From Deltaproteobacteria bacterium (lineage in GTDB: Bacteria; Desulfobacterota; Binatia; Binatales; Binataceae): a DNA stretch of 64,000 bases. The notes under the pieces were generated by a model, which saw only the letters and a program-made list of their open reading frames with translations, ran no database searches and was not told where the DNA came from. This document shows positions 53,478 through 61,166 of the stretch, piece by piece. How positions within the stretch are numbered: the stretch's first letter is position 1; each line of letters begins with the position of its first letter. The stretch is from NCBI GenBank assembly GCA_021831785.1, contig JAKBMB010000013.1:1-64000 (forward strand). The letters are read 5' to 3'. A program made the position numbers and the translations under genes.

Positions 53478-54542
53478 CTAGCGCGCATGCCCCCCGGCCT
53501 GCGCAGCGGGCGGCCGCGGCGTCAAATAACCGGCGAGCGCGCCCAGCGCCGCGCGCAGGTCGGCCTCGCTCACAATATTATAGCGATCGAAGACGCGGCG
53601 GGTTTTGTGCCCGCTAAGCTCCATCGCGACGCGCTCCGAGACGCCGGCCCGCACCAGATTGCGCACCGCCGAGCGGCGCAGGTCGTAGGCCAAAACATCG
53701 GGCATCCCGGCCTGCGCCGCGCCGCGCCGCCAGGCCGCGTCGAAGCGCGAAAGTCTTCGTCCCCGGCGATGAAAGACGTAAGGCGAGTCGGGATGGCGGT
53801 TTTTGAGCGCGCGCTCGATCACGGCGCGCAGCTCGCCGACTATCGGCAGCACGCGCCCGGCGTAGTTCTTGCTGCGCTCGGGCCTAAGTCGGATCAAACC
53901 CGCGTCGTGCTCAACGTCGCGCCATTCCAGCGTGCGCATCTCCGCGGGCCGCCACGCCGACCAATAAAGGAACGTCACCGGGTCCTTGAGGTAGTGGGGC
54001 AAGCACGCCCGTATCGCAGCGAACTCGTCCGGTCCCACGAAGCCTTGGCGCGCGTTGTCTTCGCGCAAAAGCGTGATCGCCGGCAGCGCGCTCAAACGAC
54101 CGGCAAGCCGGCCCAAGCGCAGCATCCGGCGCAGCGCCGCGAGCTCGCGATTGACGGTCGCGCTGGCGGCGCGTTGGGCTAGCCGCGCGCTTACGTACTG
54201 GCGCACGCGCTCGCTCGTGATCTCGCGCGCGCCGACGCCGCCGAAGGCGCGGCGCAGATGCGCAAGCCGGCGCTTGAGCGCGTCAAGCGAGCGGCGGCGG
54301 TTGGCCTCGTAGTCGCGCACTATCAGCGCCGCGAGGTCATCGAAGCTCACGCGTCGCAACTCCGGCGCGATCCATCGCCCGTTCACGACCTCGCCCAGCC
54401 GGCGCTTGAGCAGGGCGCGGGCGTCCGCCGGGCGCACGCTGCGCGAGGATTCGCGCACCTCACGCCCGTCGGCCATGTAGGCGATCCACCACGTGCGCCC
54501 GCGCAAGAACACGCGCCCCATCCCGCGCATCGGCGCGCTCAC
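53478..54542 (-). CDS. Tyrosine recombinase / integrase (second element)
   Basis: 354 residues. N-terminal GRVFLRGRTWWIAYMADGREVRESSR is an AP2-like arm-binding domain; FDDLAALIVRDYEANRRRSL starts the core-binding domain. Catalytic residues: Arg in SAWRPAEMRTLEWRD, AYDLRRSAVRNLVRAG (here YDLRR in place of HxLR, His replaced by Tyr), LSGHKTRRVFDRYNIV (GH and Tyr). Overlaps the upstream gene by 4 nt (ATGA). The loss of the first His is seen in active relatives of this branch, so activity cannot be excluded. Confidence 0.88.
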   Translation of the reverse strand: MSAPMRGMGRVFLRGRTWWIAYMADGREVRESSRSVRPADARALLKRRLGEVVNGRWIAPELRRVSFDDLAALIVRDYEANRRRSLDALKRRLAHLRRAFGGVGAREITSERVRQYVSARLAQRAASATVNRELAALRRMLRLGRLAGRLSALPAITLLREDNARQGFVGPDEFAAIRACLPHYLKDPVTFLYWSAWRPAEMRTLEWRDVEHDAGLIRLRPERSKNYAGRVLPIVGELRAVIERALKNRHPDSPYVFHRRGRRLSRFDAAWRRGAAQAGMPDVLAYDLRRSAVRNLVRAGVSERVAMELSGHKTRRVFDRYNIVSEADLRAALGALAGYLTPRPPAAQAGGHAR

Positions 54543-54934
54543 TTGCCCGCGGCGCGCTCGGCTTGGCGCGCCTGCAGATAGTGTTCGAGCCCCTGGCGGC
54601 TAAAGCGCAGCGCACCGCCCTGGCGCACCAAAAACGGAAACCGCCACGCGTTCTGATAAAGCCACGACTCCGACATGTTGAGCTTGGCCGCGGCCTGGCG
54701 CACGTTGAGTAGGCTGTCGCCGGCCGCGGCCGGCGCATCGGCGCCAAGGGCCTCTGACCTCGCCGCTTGCATCCAGCGCGCCGCCAACGCGCTGCTCACC
54801 GCAGACAGCGCCGCCTGGCGCGCCGCCAGCTCGCCCATCAGCGCCGGAATCGCGTCCGCCGGCAGGCGCGCGGCCAGCGCCGGATCGGCCGCGAGGTCCT
54901 CAATGGTCGCCTGATCTTTGCCCACTGTCACCAC
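54539..54934 (-). CDS. Excisionase-like helix-turn-helix protein
   Basis: 131 residues from GTG, overlapping the upstream HTH gene by 35 nt. The N-terminal ~85 residues are Ala-rich helical. The C-terminal LNVRQAAAKLNMSESWLYQNAWRFPFLVRQGGALRFSRQGLEHYLQAR is the MerR/Xis-type fold with the wing and closing helix. It lies directly before the integrase, as recombination directionality factors often do. Confidence 0.72.
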   Translation of the reverse strand: MVTVGKDQATIEDLAADPALAARLPADAIPALMGELAARQAALSAVSSALAARWMQAARSEALGADAPAAAGDSLLNVRQAAAKLNMSESWLYQNAWRFPFLVRQGGALRFSRQGLEHYLQARQAERAAGK

Positions 54935-55229
54935 GCCATATCGCGAGCACGCTTACCGGAAAGCCGGTAACCTCGGCCAGACGCTCGACACGCTCGTAGG
55001 TCAACTGCCTGACCCCCTGGTCCATCCATTTATAAACGCTCTGGGTGGACACGCCGAGCCGCGTCGCTACGGTCTTGGCCCCGCCGGCCTTGTTCACCCC
55101 GATCGCGACCCAATTGATCGCCCGGCTGGTCTCCGAGCGCAAGCGGCGCACGCCCTCTTCCACAGACCCTTCTCCCAGCTCTTCAATAATCCTGAGCGTG
55201 GCCTCGGTCATGTAATCGCGACGTTCCAC
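54900..55229 (-). CDS. Cro/YdaS-like helix-turn-helix regulator
   Basis: 109 residues from GTG 55229 (GGAGG 6 nt upstream). KAGGAKTVATRLGVSTQSVYKWMDQGVRQLTYERVERLAEVTGFPVSVL is a Cro/YdaS-type HTH. First gene of the regulator-excisionase-integrase operon and divergent from the rightward genes; likely the lysogeny-type switch acting at the operators 55364-55440. Confidence 0.75.
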   Translation of the reverse strand: MERRDYMTEATLRIIEELGEGSVEEGVRRLRSETSRAINWVAIGVNKAGGAKTVATRLGVSTQSVYKWMDQGVRQLTYERVERLAEVTGFPVSVLAIWRGDSGQRSGDH

Positions 55230-55348
55230 GGCGCGCCTCCAAGTTGCAGGATGGACGCAACATAGCGCACCGTAACTGTTTCTGGCAACGAAAACCGCCT
55301 AGTGATTTGGCCACGTGCGTGGGAGACGTTTCTCGACGCTCAAAACAG

Positions 55349-55440
55349 ATAATAAACACCTCACATTTGTAAATCAATATCAATATTTGGTTTATTGGTT
55401 TTTTACTTGACAATAACAAGATATAGTTGTATTTACAAAT
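55349..55440. promoter_or_regulatory. Divergent promoters with twin operators
   Basis: Minus strand: TTGATT (55377-55372), 17-bp spacer, TATTAT (55354-55349). Plus strand: TTGACA (55407-55412), 17-bp spacer, TATTTA (55430-55435). Near each -35/-10 lies one copy of a repeat, ATTTGTAAATCA (55365) and ATTTACAAATCA (55431). The area is strikingly AT-rich compared with its surroundings. Layout resembles a phage immunity region. Confidence 0.78.
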
Positions 55441-55489
55441 CATAGTTAACTAAACTACTTTGGAAGCTCGCCCCTAAGGAATTTAGCGC

Positions 55490-55798
55490 ATGAACCCCTT
55501 ATTTGTTGGCCCACACGGCGATGCGGAGGTCGAGCGCACAGCGTTGCTTGCGTGCTCGGCGCGTAGGCTGGCGCCAAAGCGCAATTCGCTGCGCGCCGGC
55601 GCGACCAATGGCTGTGCGAAGCACACGTCCGCGCGATTACCTCGACTAGGCGCGCTGCGAAATAACTTGGCGAAGCGCAAAGCCGGTGCAAAGCGGACAG
55701 CCGGCTTCCACGCGCTTTGCGCTCCCTGTGAGTATTTGAGCCACACGGAATCCGGCTCCGGCGAGTCTTTGCTCGCCCGTTGCCTGCAGCGCAGTTAA
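55490..55798 (+). CDS. Small hypothetical protein, doubtful
   Basis: 102 residues, with AAGGAA before the ATG and a position directly downstream of the plus-strand promoter. Composition is Ala/Arg/Ser/Cys-rich with no domain. It may be a leader ORF or a chance frame in a non-coding leader. Confidence 0.3.
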   Translation: MNPLFVGPHGDAEVERTALLACSARRLAPKRNSLRAGATNGCAKHTSARLPRLGALRNNLAKRKAGAKRTAGFHALCAPCEYLSHTESGSGESLLARCLQRS

Positions 55799-55815
55799 AA
55801 AGGAGACCAACGCAC

Positions 55816-56763
55816 ATGGAGGCAAAGTCGGCTGCTCAACGCGATCCGGCCGAAGTGGGCGGCGCCGGCCTTCGTATCGACTCCGCGCCCGGCATCGAGC
55901 GCGCCACGGCTGAGCTGCGGGCGGCGCTGCTCATGGCGCGGCGTTTTCCGCGCAACGAGGCCGGGGCCCTCGCCAAGGTAATGCGCGCCTGCGAGCGGCC
56001 CGCGCTCGCGCAGGAGGCGATCTACGCGCTGCGCCGCGCGCGCCAGCTAAGCCTAAGCCCGTCGCTGCGGCTGGCGCGGGTAATCGCCCAAGCCTGGGGA
56101 AATTTGCAGCTCGGCACGCGCGAACTCGTGCGCGACCGCGAGCGCGCGCAGGTCGAGGCCTTCTGCTGGGACCTCGAGTCCAACGTGCGCGAAGTCCGAG
56201 TTTTCGACGTGAGCTATCGCCCGCGCGGAAAAGCTCAAGTGCCGCATGAAGAATCGCGCCGCCCTTACGAGAGCGTCGCCGCGGCCGGCGCGCGACGCCA
56301 GCGCGCGTGTATCCTGGCCTTGATCCCGCAGGACGTGGTCGAGGCTGCGCTTAGCCGATGCGAGGCGACTCTCGCCGAGCTTGACGCGGAAATACCGCTT
56401 TTCAGCCGAGTTAATTCAACTATAGAGCGACTTAAGGAAGAGCATCACGTGAGCCGCGGGGCCGTCGAAGCGCTGCTCGGCTATCCGATCGACCAGGCCG
56501 GCGAAGCCGCCCTGGTGCGGCTGCGCGCGGTGCTCAAGGCGCTGCGCGACGGGTTCGCGCGTCGCGAGGATTTTTTTCCCCTTGCAAGCGAGCCGAGACG
56601 CGGCGGGACAGGCCTTCGCGCTCCGGCGCCGCGCAAGGCGCTCGGTAAAAATGCCGCCCGCGGCACGCGGGCAGCCAAGCCGGGGGCGCAAATAATCACG
56701 CCCGCACCGGGGCCGGAATCAGGCGCCGGCGGCCCGGATTCGACGGTGAGGACGGCGGACTGA
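55816..56763 (+). CDS. Phage-type hypothetical protein, possibly recombination-associated
   Basis: 315 residues from ATG 55816 (AAAAAGGAGA upstream). The segment SPSLRLARVIAQAWGNLQLGTRELVRDRERAQVEAFCWDLESNVREVRVFDVSYR, then AAAGARRQRACILALIPQDVVEAALSRCEATL, follows a pattern common to phage proteins encoded with RecT/exonuclease recombination modules (IRLAEAIAQAWGN..., GARR.RACIL.IIP.DV). The C-terminal ~60 residues are low-complexity and basic. The exact activity of that family is not known to me. Transcribed from the divergent control region. Confidence 0.6.
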   Translation: MEAKSAAQRDPAEVGGAGLRIDSAPGIERATAELRAALLMARRFPRNEAGALAKVMRACERPALAQEAIYALRRARQLSLSPSLRLARVIAQAWGNLQLGTRELVRDRERAQVEAFCWDLESNVREVRVFDVSYRPRGKAQVPHEESRRPYESVAAAGARRQRACILALIPQDVVEAALSRCEATLAELDAEIPLFSRVNSTIERLKEEHHVSRGAVEALLGYPIDQAGEAALVRLRAVLKALRDGFARREDFFPLASEPRRGGTGLRAPAPRKALGKNAARGTRAAKPGAQIITPAPGPESGAGGPDSTVRTAD

Positions 56764-57015
56764 GTGAAATAAGTAAAGCGTTACGTTAAATAACGCCGCG
56801 GGCTTGGTGCGTACGCGCACGATCACTGAGCAAGTGAGACCTGATTACGACTGTTTCAGGGTAAGCGATTCGAAAAGAGACGATACATAGCCGCGCGCGA
56901 AGCGCTCCGCGCAACAGAAACCGGTAAGGGGTCGCCCGGGAACATGGCGTGGGCGAAATTCGCGTCGCGTGATTGGAGTTCACAAGTCGCAACAGATAGG
57001 GAGGTCGATTTGGCG

Positions 57016-57273
57016 ATGATGATCGAGAGTTCCAACCTGGATGAGGTCGCGGCCGTGGGCGCCAACGCCAGCAGCGGGGCGCTTAAGGTCGGTGAGGTGG
57101 CGCGGATGCTGCGATGCCATCCGTCAACAGTCTACCGGATGCTGCGGCGCCGCGAGCTGCGGGCGTTCAAGCTTGGCTCGGACTGGCGCTTTTTGCGCGC
57201 CGATCTGGAGAACTGGATGCGCCACGCGGCTGAGCTGAACGCGGGCCCAGCCGGGCCGGCCGCCGCGCAGTAG
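57016..57273 (+). CDS. Excisionase/HTH DNA-binding protein
   Basis: 85 residues from ATG 57016 (GGGAGG upstream; the frame is open to 56944). GALKVGEVARMLRCHPSTVYRMLRRRELRAFKLGSDWRFLRADLENWM is the MerR-type 'excisionase family' winged HTH with the FKLGSDWRF wing. It may be a third regulator of the element or a stand-alone DNA-binding protein at its right end. Confidence 0.78.
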   Translation: MMIESSNLDEVAAVGANASSGALKVGEVARMLRCHPSTVYRMLRRRELRAFKLGSDWRFLRADLENWMRHAAELNAGPAGPAAAQ

Positions 57274-57304
57274 TCTCCGCATCCCCGGGCGACCCCCCGC
57301 GGCA

Positions 57305-58207
57305 ATGCGCCACTGCTGGCGGCTTCTGTTCGACTCGCGTGACCACCCAGAACATGACAAAGATAGGTGGCGCGGCGTAGTATTTCCGCAGGGTATCGGT
57401 TCCCTGCGGGATATGCTTCGCTTCAAAGGAGAATTGTTGTGCGATCTGGCTAGCCGTCTCGGCGCGGTGAGCGGAGCGGTAAGGTTGGCGACGCAAGAGG
57501 GGAAGAGGCCGTTCACTGGGCGCTTTCCGGAAGACCAACGCGAGCGCTTTCGGAACGAACTACTTCCTTTTGCGAACGCTCTTAGAGAGCTTGGACTGAC
57601 CCTCTCTTTATGCTCCATGAACCGCCTTCTGGAGCTAGTTGACAACCCGCCCGTCCGCATTGATGAATTCGAAAGGCTGGGCGCGGAGCTACATCGGCGG
57701 GTCATAGATGAACTGTCGGCTTGCCTCCTGTGGCGCTTATCGAGCGAAAATGCTCGCTATCTTGCGCCCGACCTGATGGGGCCGGAGGTGGTGCAAAGAT
57801 TCCCCTCTGCACGCGATGACGTGGAAGAGGCGGGTTGATGCTTGGCCTTTGACCGAGCCACGGCGTGTGTCTTTCATCTGATGCGCGTTATGGAAATCGG
57901 CCTGCGTGCCATAGGGCGGTCTCTGAACGATCCTAGCCTCGACCCGGAGAAAAACCCCACCTGGGACGCGATCCTGAAAAAGTGCGACGCTGAGCTTCAG
58001 AAGCCGAAAGCGCAGCGAGGCCCCAAGTGGCGGGACGATGAACCATTCTTTTCCGAGGCGACAGTATTCTTGAGGGCAGTCAAGAATGCGTGGAGGAACC
58101 CTACGATGCATATCGAGCGCAAGTATACCGAGGAGGAAGCACGCGAGATCTGGAACGCGGTCGCGGCGTTCATGCGGCTTCTAGCGACGAAGCTTTCCGA
58201 GCAATGA
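57305..58207 (+). pseudogene. Hypothetical protein gene interrupted by an in-frame UGA
   Basis: Two frames, 57305-57838 and the continuation from 57839 to 58207, are in phase and separated only by TGA at 57836-57838. They read FPSARDDVEEAG-stop-CLAFDRATACVFHLMRVMEIGLRAIG. Relatives as I recall them have Lys, Arg or Asn at this position (EEAGKCLA), so CGA to TGA nonsense mutation is most likely. The C-terminal half is a helical HEPN-like domain ending NPTMHIERKYTEEEAREIWNAVAAFMRLL. Start unclear; the first ~35 residues look non-native and ATG 57413 is possible. Function unknown. Confidence 0.65.
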
Positions 58208-58251
58208 AGCGGTTGGCGCAAATTTGAATTCCTCGCGCGCAACACGCACAA

Positions 58252-58342
58252 CAGAGGTTCGGGCCTGGCGGCCCGAAAGGCGGGCACGGCGGCCCGCCCC
58301 ACTGGGGAAAAGAGCAAGGCGGGCACGGCGGCCCGCTCTCAC
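58252..58342. repeat. REP-like repeat cluster
   Basis: A composite unit: GAGGTTCGGGCCTGGCGG, then the arm GGCGGGCACGGCGGCCCG at 58279, and a second arm copy at 58318. The same composite occurs at 63229-63277. Confidence 0.75.
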
Positions 58343-58604
58343 CGGAACAAAGAGCAAGGCGCGCATGGCACACTTTCGAGCGCGCGGCGCGCCCCTTCCC
58401 TCCCACGTTAGTCGCCTTAAGTGAAATCGGTTAGGGCCTGTATATCCTAATGTGCTACAATAACTTAAGGTCACCTCGTTGTGCTTGCGTAGCGCTGCCG
58501 CGCAGAGAGTGCTTGGTTGGCAGAACCAATGGTGCAGAGTTCGAAACGCGTTTTGGCATGATGCTTGCGCGTCTGGACCTCGGAGCGTCCGGGAGTGGCG
58601 TCCA

Positions 58605-58847
58605 ATGAGGACAACGACAGAAACTCGCGTGAAGAAATTCGTGGTAACGATTGAGCAGGATGAGGACAGATGGTTCGTCGCTGAATGCCCTGCCCTACCC
58701 GGATGCGTGTCGCAAGGCCGCTCACGAGAAGAGGCGCTTCGAAACATCCGCGAAGCTATCGAGGCCAGTATCGAGACCAGAGCGGTCAACGATATTCCCG
58801 CCGACGTCGAAACGGTCGAGGTTGAGATCGAACTTCCGACTAAATAG
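58605..58847 (+). CDS. hicB: HicB-family antitoxin-like protein
   Basis: 80 residues from ATG 58605. KKFVVTIEQDEDRWFVAECPALPGCVSQGRSREEALRNIREAIEASIE is the canonical HicB fold (V.I..DEDG.WVA.CP.LPGC.SQG.T.EEAL.NI.EAI). No C-terminal HTH. The usual hicA neighbour is not adjacent; the nearest hicA begins at 59912, after a DUF5343 gene. Confidence 0.85.
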   Translation: MRTTTETRVKKFVVTIEQDEDRWFVAECPALPGCVSQGRSREEALRNIREAIEASIETRAVNDIPADVETVEVEIELPTK

Positions 58848-59180
58848 GCCCGAAATTTCTGCCAGACCCTCGCCTCCCGTTTCTTTCTTGCGCTCCGCTC
58901 AGCTACCACCCAACGCCTCGCGTCTACATCTGCCCGGCACTGATTTAGTAACCACATCCGGTCAACCCCCGGTGATTGACTTGCGGCGGGCAGCCATCGC
59001 AGGCGGCTAGCGGCTGCCTTAACTTCGTCTACTGCGGTGACCGTGCCGTTGGTGCTGCGCTTGACGCGTTAGCGGATGCGGCCTATAATGGCATCATGCC
59101 CGAACGAGTCTCGTAAATTTACACAACCGTAATACCTCTGATAATCTTGTGTACAGGTAATCCGACGAGTAAAGCATAAG

Positions 59181-59909
59181 ATGTCGAACGACGAAAACCA
59201 GCGAAACGAGGCGTTAAGACCTGTTGCATCTTACGTGCCTTGGCAAACTTTTTGCGGCTTACTGGACCGACTTAAAGCTACAGCCATTCCGACACGGCTC
59301 GACTCGAGCATGCTGCGGCATATGTCTGGAACTGCCCAGAGTCAGTTGAATTCGGCCTTAAAATTTTTGGGTCTCATCGACGGTGACGGTTCCGTAACCG
59401 AAACCTTTCGAGAATTAGTCCGTGCCTACAAGACTCCCCAATGGAAGGATCATCTCGCCAGTTTGATCTTACGGAACTATGAGCCGATAGTCGGGCAACT
59501 GGATATCAAGACAGCGACGCCGGGCCAACTTCGCGAAGCGTTTCAGCAGCGCGGCGGGGTCGACGGAGCGACCAGCCAAAAGGCGGTGCGTTTCTACCTG
59601 ATGGCCCTGAAAAGCGCTGAGGTGGCATTTTCCCCGCATTTGCGGGTTCGCCAACGAGCCTCTCGGCGGAGCACTGTGCGCCGCGGGATTACGCCGAAGA
59701 CGTTGCTTGACCGAGACATTGAGAGACCCTCCGTCCCACATGGGACATTCCGGGTGTCGTTCGAGGTGCTGGGGTTTCCTCACGCTAGCGCCATTATACC
59801 AGAGGAAATTTCAGACGACCAATGGGCTGCGATGAGCAATTACGTCAAGACCGTGTTGTCTTTACGAAGACAGGCGCTGTCAAAACCCGGTAGCGGCGCT
59901 TCCTCGTAA
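59181..59909 (+). CDS. DUF5343-like protein
   Basis: 242 residues. SYVPWQTFCGLLDRLKATAIPTRLDSSMLRHMSGTAQSQLNSALKFLGLIDGDGSVTETFRELVRAYK resembles DUF5343, a winged-helix-like domain found near toxin-antitoxin and restriction genes. KAVRFYLMALKSAEVAFSPHLRVR closes the domain; the rest is unassigned. Its stop lies 2 nt before the hicA ATG, so the two are co-translated. Inserted between hicB and hicA, it may act as a regulator or alternative partner of HicA (inference). Confidence 0.65.
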   Translation: MSNDENQRNEALRPVASYVPWQTFCGLLDRLKATAIPTRLDSSMLRHMSGTAQSQLNSALKFLGLIDGDGSVTETFRELVRAYKTPQWKDHLASLILRNYEPIVGQLDIKTATPGQLREAFQQRGGVDGATSQKAVRFYLMALKSAEVAFSPHLRVRQRASRRSTVRRGITPKTLLDRDIERPSVPHGTFRVSFEVLGFPHASAIIPEEISDDQWAAMSNYVKTVLSLRRQALSKPGSGASS

Positions 59910-59911
59910 AA

Positions 59912-60139
59912 ATGTCTCCGCTCTCCCTCCCTGTTTGCTCGGGAGATGACGCAATCCGCGCGTTCATCAAGGCGGGATGGCATAGGGACCGGCAGAAGGG
60001 AAGCCATGTCACGCTCAAGAAGCCGGGCTCGACCAAAGTTCTCACCGTCCCGCGTCATCCACAGCTCAGCAAGGGCGTGCTGCGCAAGCTTATACGGGAC
60101 TCGGACTTGACCATCGATGAATTTGGCCGCAACTTGTGA
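59912..60139 (+). CDS. hicA: HicA-family toxin-like protein
   Basis: 75 residues. SGDDAIRAFIKAGWHRDRQKGSHVTLKKPGSTKVLTVPRHPQLSKGVLRKLIRDSDLTIDEF is a full HicA fold with catalytic His in KGSHVTL. It starts 2 nt after the DUF5343 gene; the hicB-like gene is over 1 kb upstream. Confidence 0.85.
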   Translation: MSPLSLPVCSGDDAIRAFIKAGWHRDRQKGSHVTLKKPGSTKVLTVPRHPQLSKGVLRKLIRDSDLTIDEFGRNL

Positions 60140-61166
60140 GCGACGCTATCTAACGCCCGCCAGGCACCCCATATATCATCGCGGCCGAGCTCGTAGCGGA
60201 GGGGTCCTATGCTGCGCGGGCGAGGCCCACGCCCCCTTTCCCGGCCCTCCTCCTGGAAGAGACTGTCGGGAAACAGAAAAATCGCCGCGCGCAGATTCTT
60301 CACTCCGGCAGCCGGACTTTATGCTCAGAGTTTGTGAGTTTTTTGGGTTCCGCCCAATCTTGTGTCATCTTGAGCGAAGGCCGGCGCGGCGAGAGTCGAA
60401 AGACCCCTAGTTTTTCCGCGATCCTTCGACTCGCGCAACGCTCGCTCAGGATTACACCAGACGCTAACGTCAAAAAAATCACAAACTCCGAGCGAAGCCG
60501 AAGGGTTCAGAATGACAGCGAACCCGGGATTCTTCGATTCCGGCGGCCTGCGCTCGCAATGACAGAAGAACGGCGACCTTCGTTCAGAATGAAGGAAGAA
60601 CCGGGCCTTTTCCGTCATGCTGAGAGGTTGTGAATCTTTTCTAGTGGGGCGGGCATCCCTTCGACACGACTCAGGGCAGGTCCTTCGGCTTCGCTCAGAA
60701 CAGGCTCCGGGCCGCCCCACTAGAGACCCATCGGGTGCAGCCGACGACGGCATGCGGCAGCGCGGGCGAGGCCAGGCCCCCCTTCCTCTCCTTCCCCCGC
60801 CGCGCGGGAAAAGGCTGGGAAAGGGATGCCTTCGCGCGCTTTCAGCACCCTCACCCCTGCCCTCTCCCAGAGGGCGAGGGAGCAGAAACGGCTCGCGGCC
60901 TTCGACTCCTTCCCTCGTCACGCTGCTTTTTCCTACTCCTTCCCCCGCAAGCCGGGGAAGAAACCAGAAATAGGACCTTGCCGGCGTTGCCGGGAGAAGG
61001 CGAGGATGGGGGCGACTCGGGCTTTTAGCGCGGGATGACAGGCTAAGAGCCTGCCGCACGGTAGAAGAATAAGCTGAGCGTGCGCCTATCGCTATGTTGC
61101 GCAGTCGTCAGTAGCATTAACCAGGGTTGCAGTGCGTCGAGCACAAAGGGGGAATAACGGGCTTCG
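60140..61166. other. Repeat-rich non-coding stretch
   Basis: No gene. Contains tandem copies of the CCTTCG...CTCAGG micro-repeat at 60657-60704 inserted between the halves of a disrupted GTGGGGCGGGC...GCCGCCCCAC arm, further related copies around 60380-60520, and a CCTCACCCCTGCCCTCTCCC-type palindromic unit near 60845-60890 whose partner form recurs at about 63170-63205. Confidence 0.6.

Noticed and set aside
53033-54182. Long overlapping plus-strand ORFs, up to 367 codons, opposite the integrase
   Set aside because: They mirror the GC-rich integrase on the other strand, are Arg/Pro/Ala-rich and show no domain.
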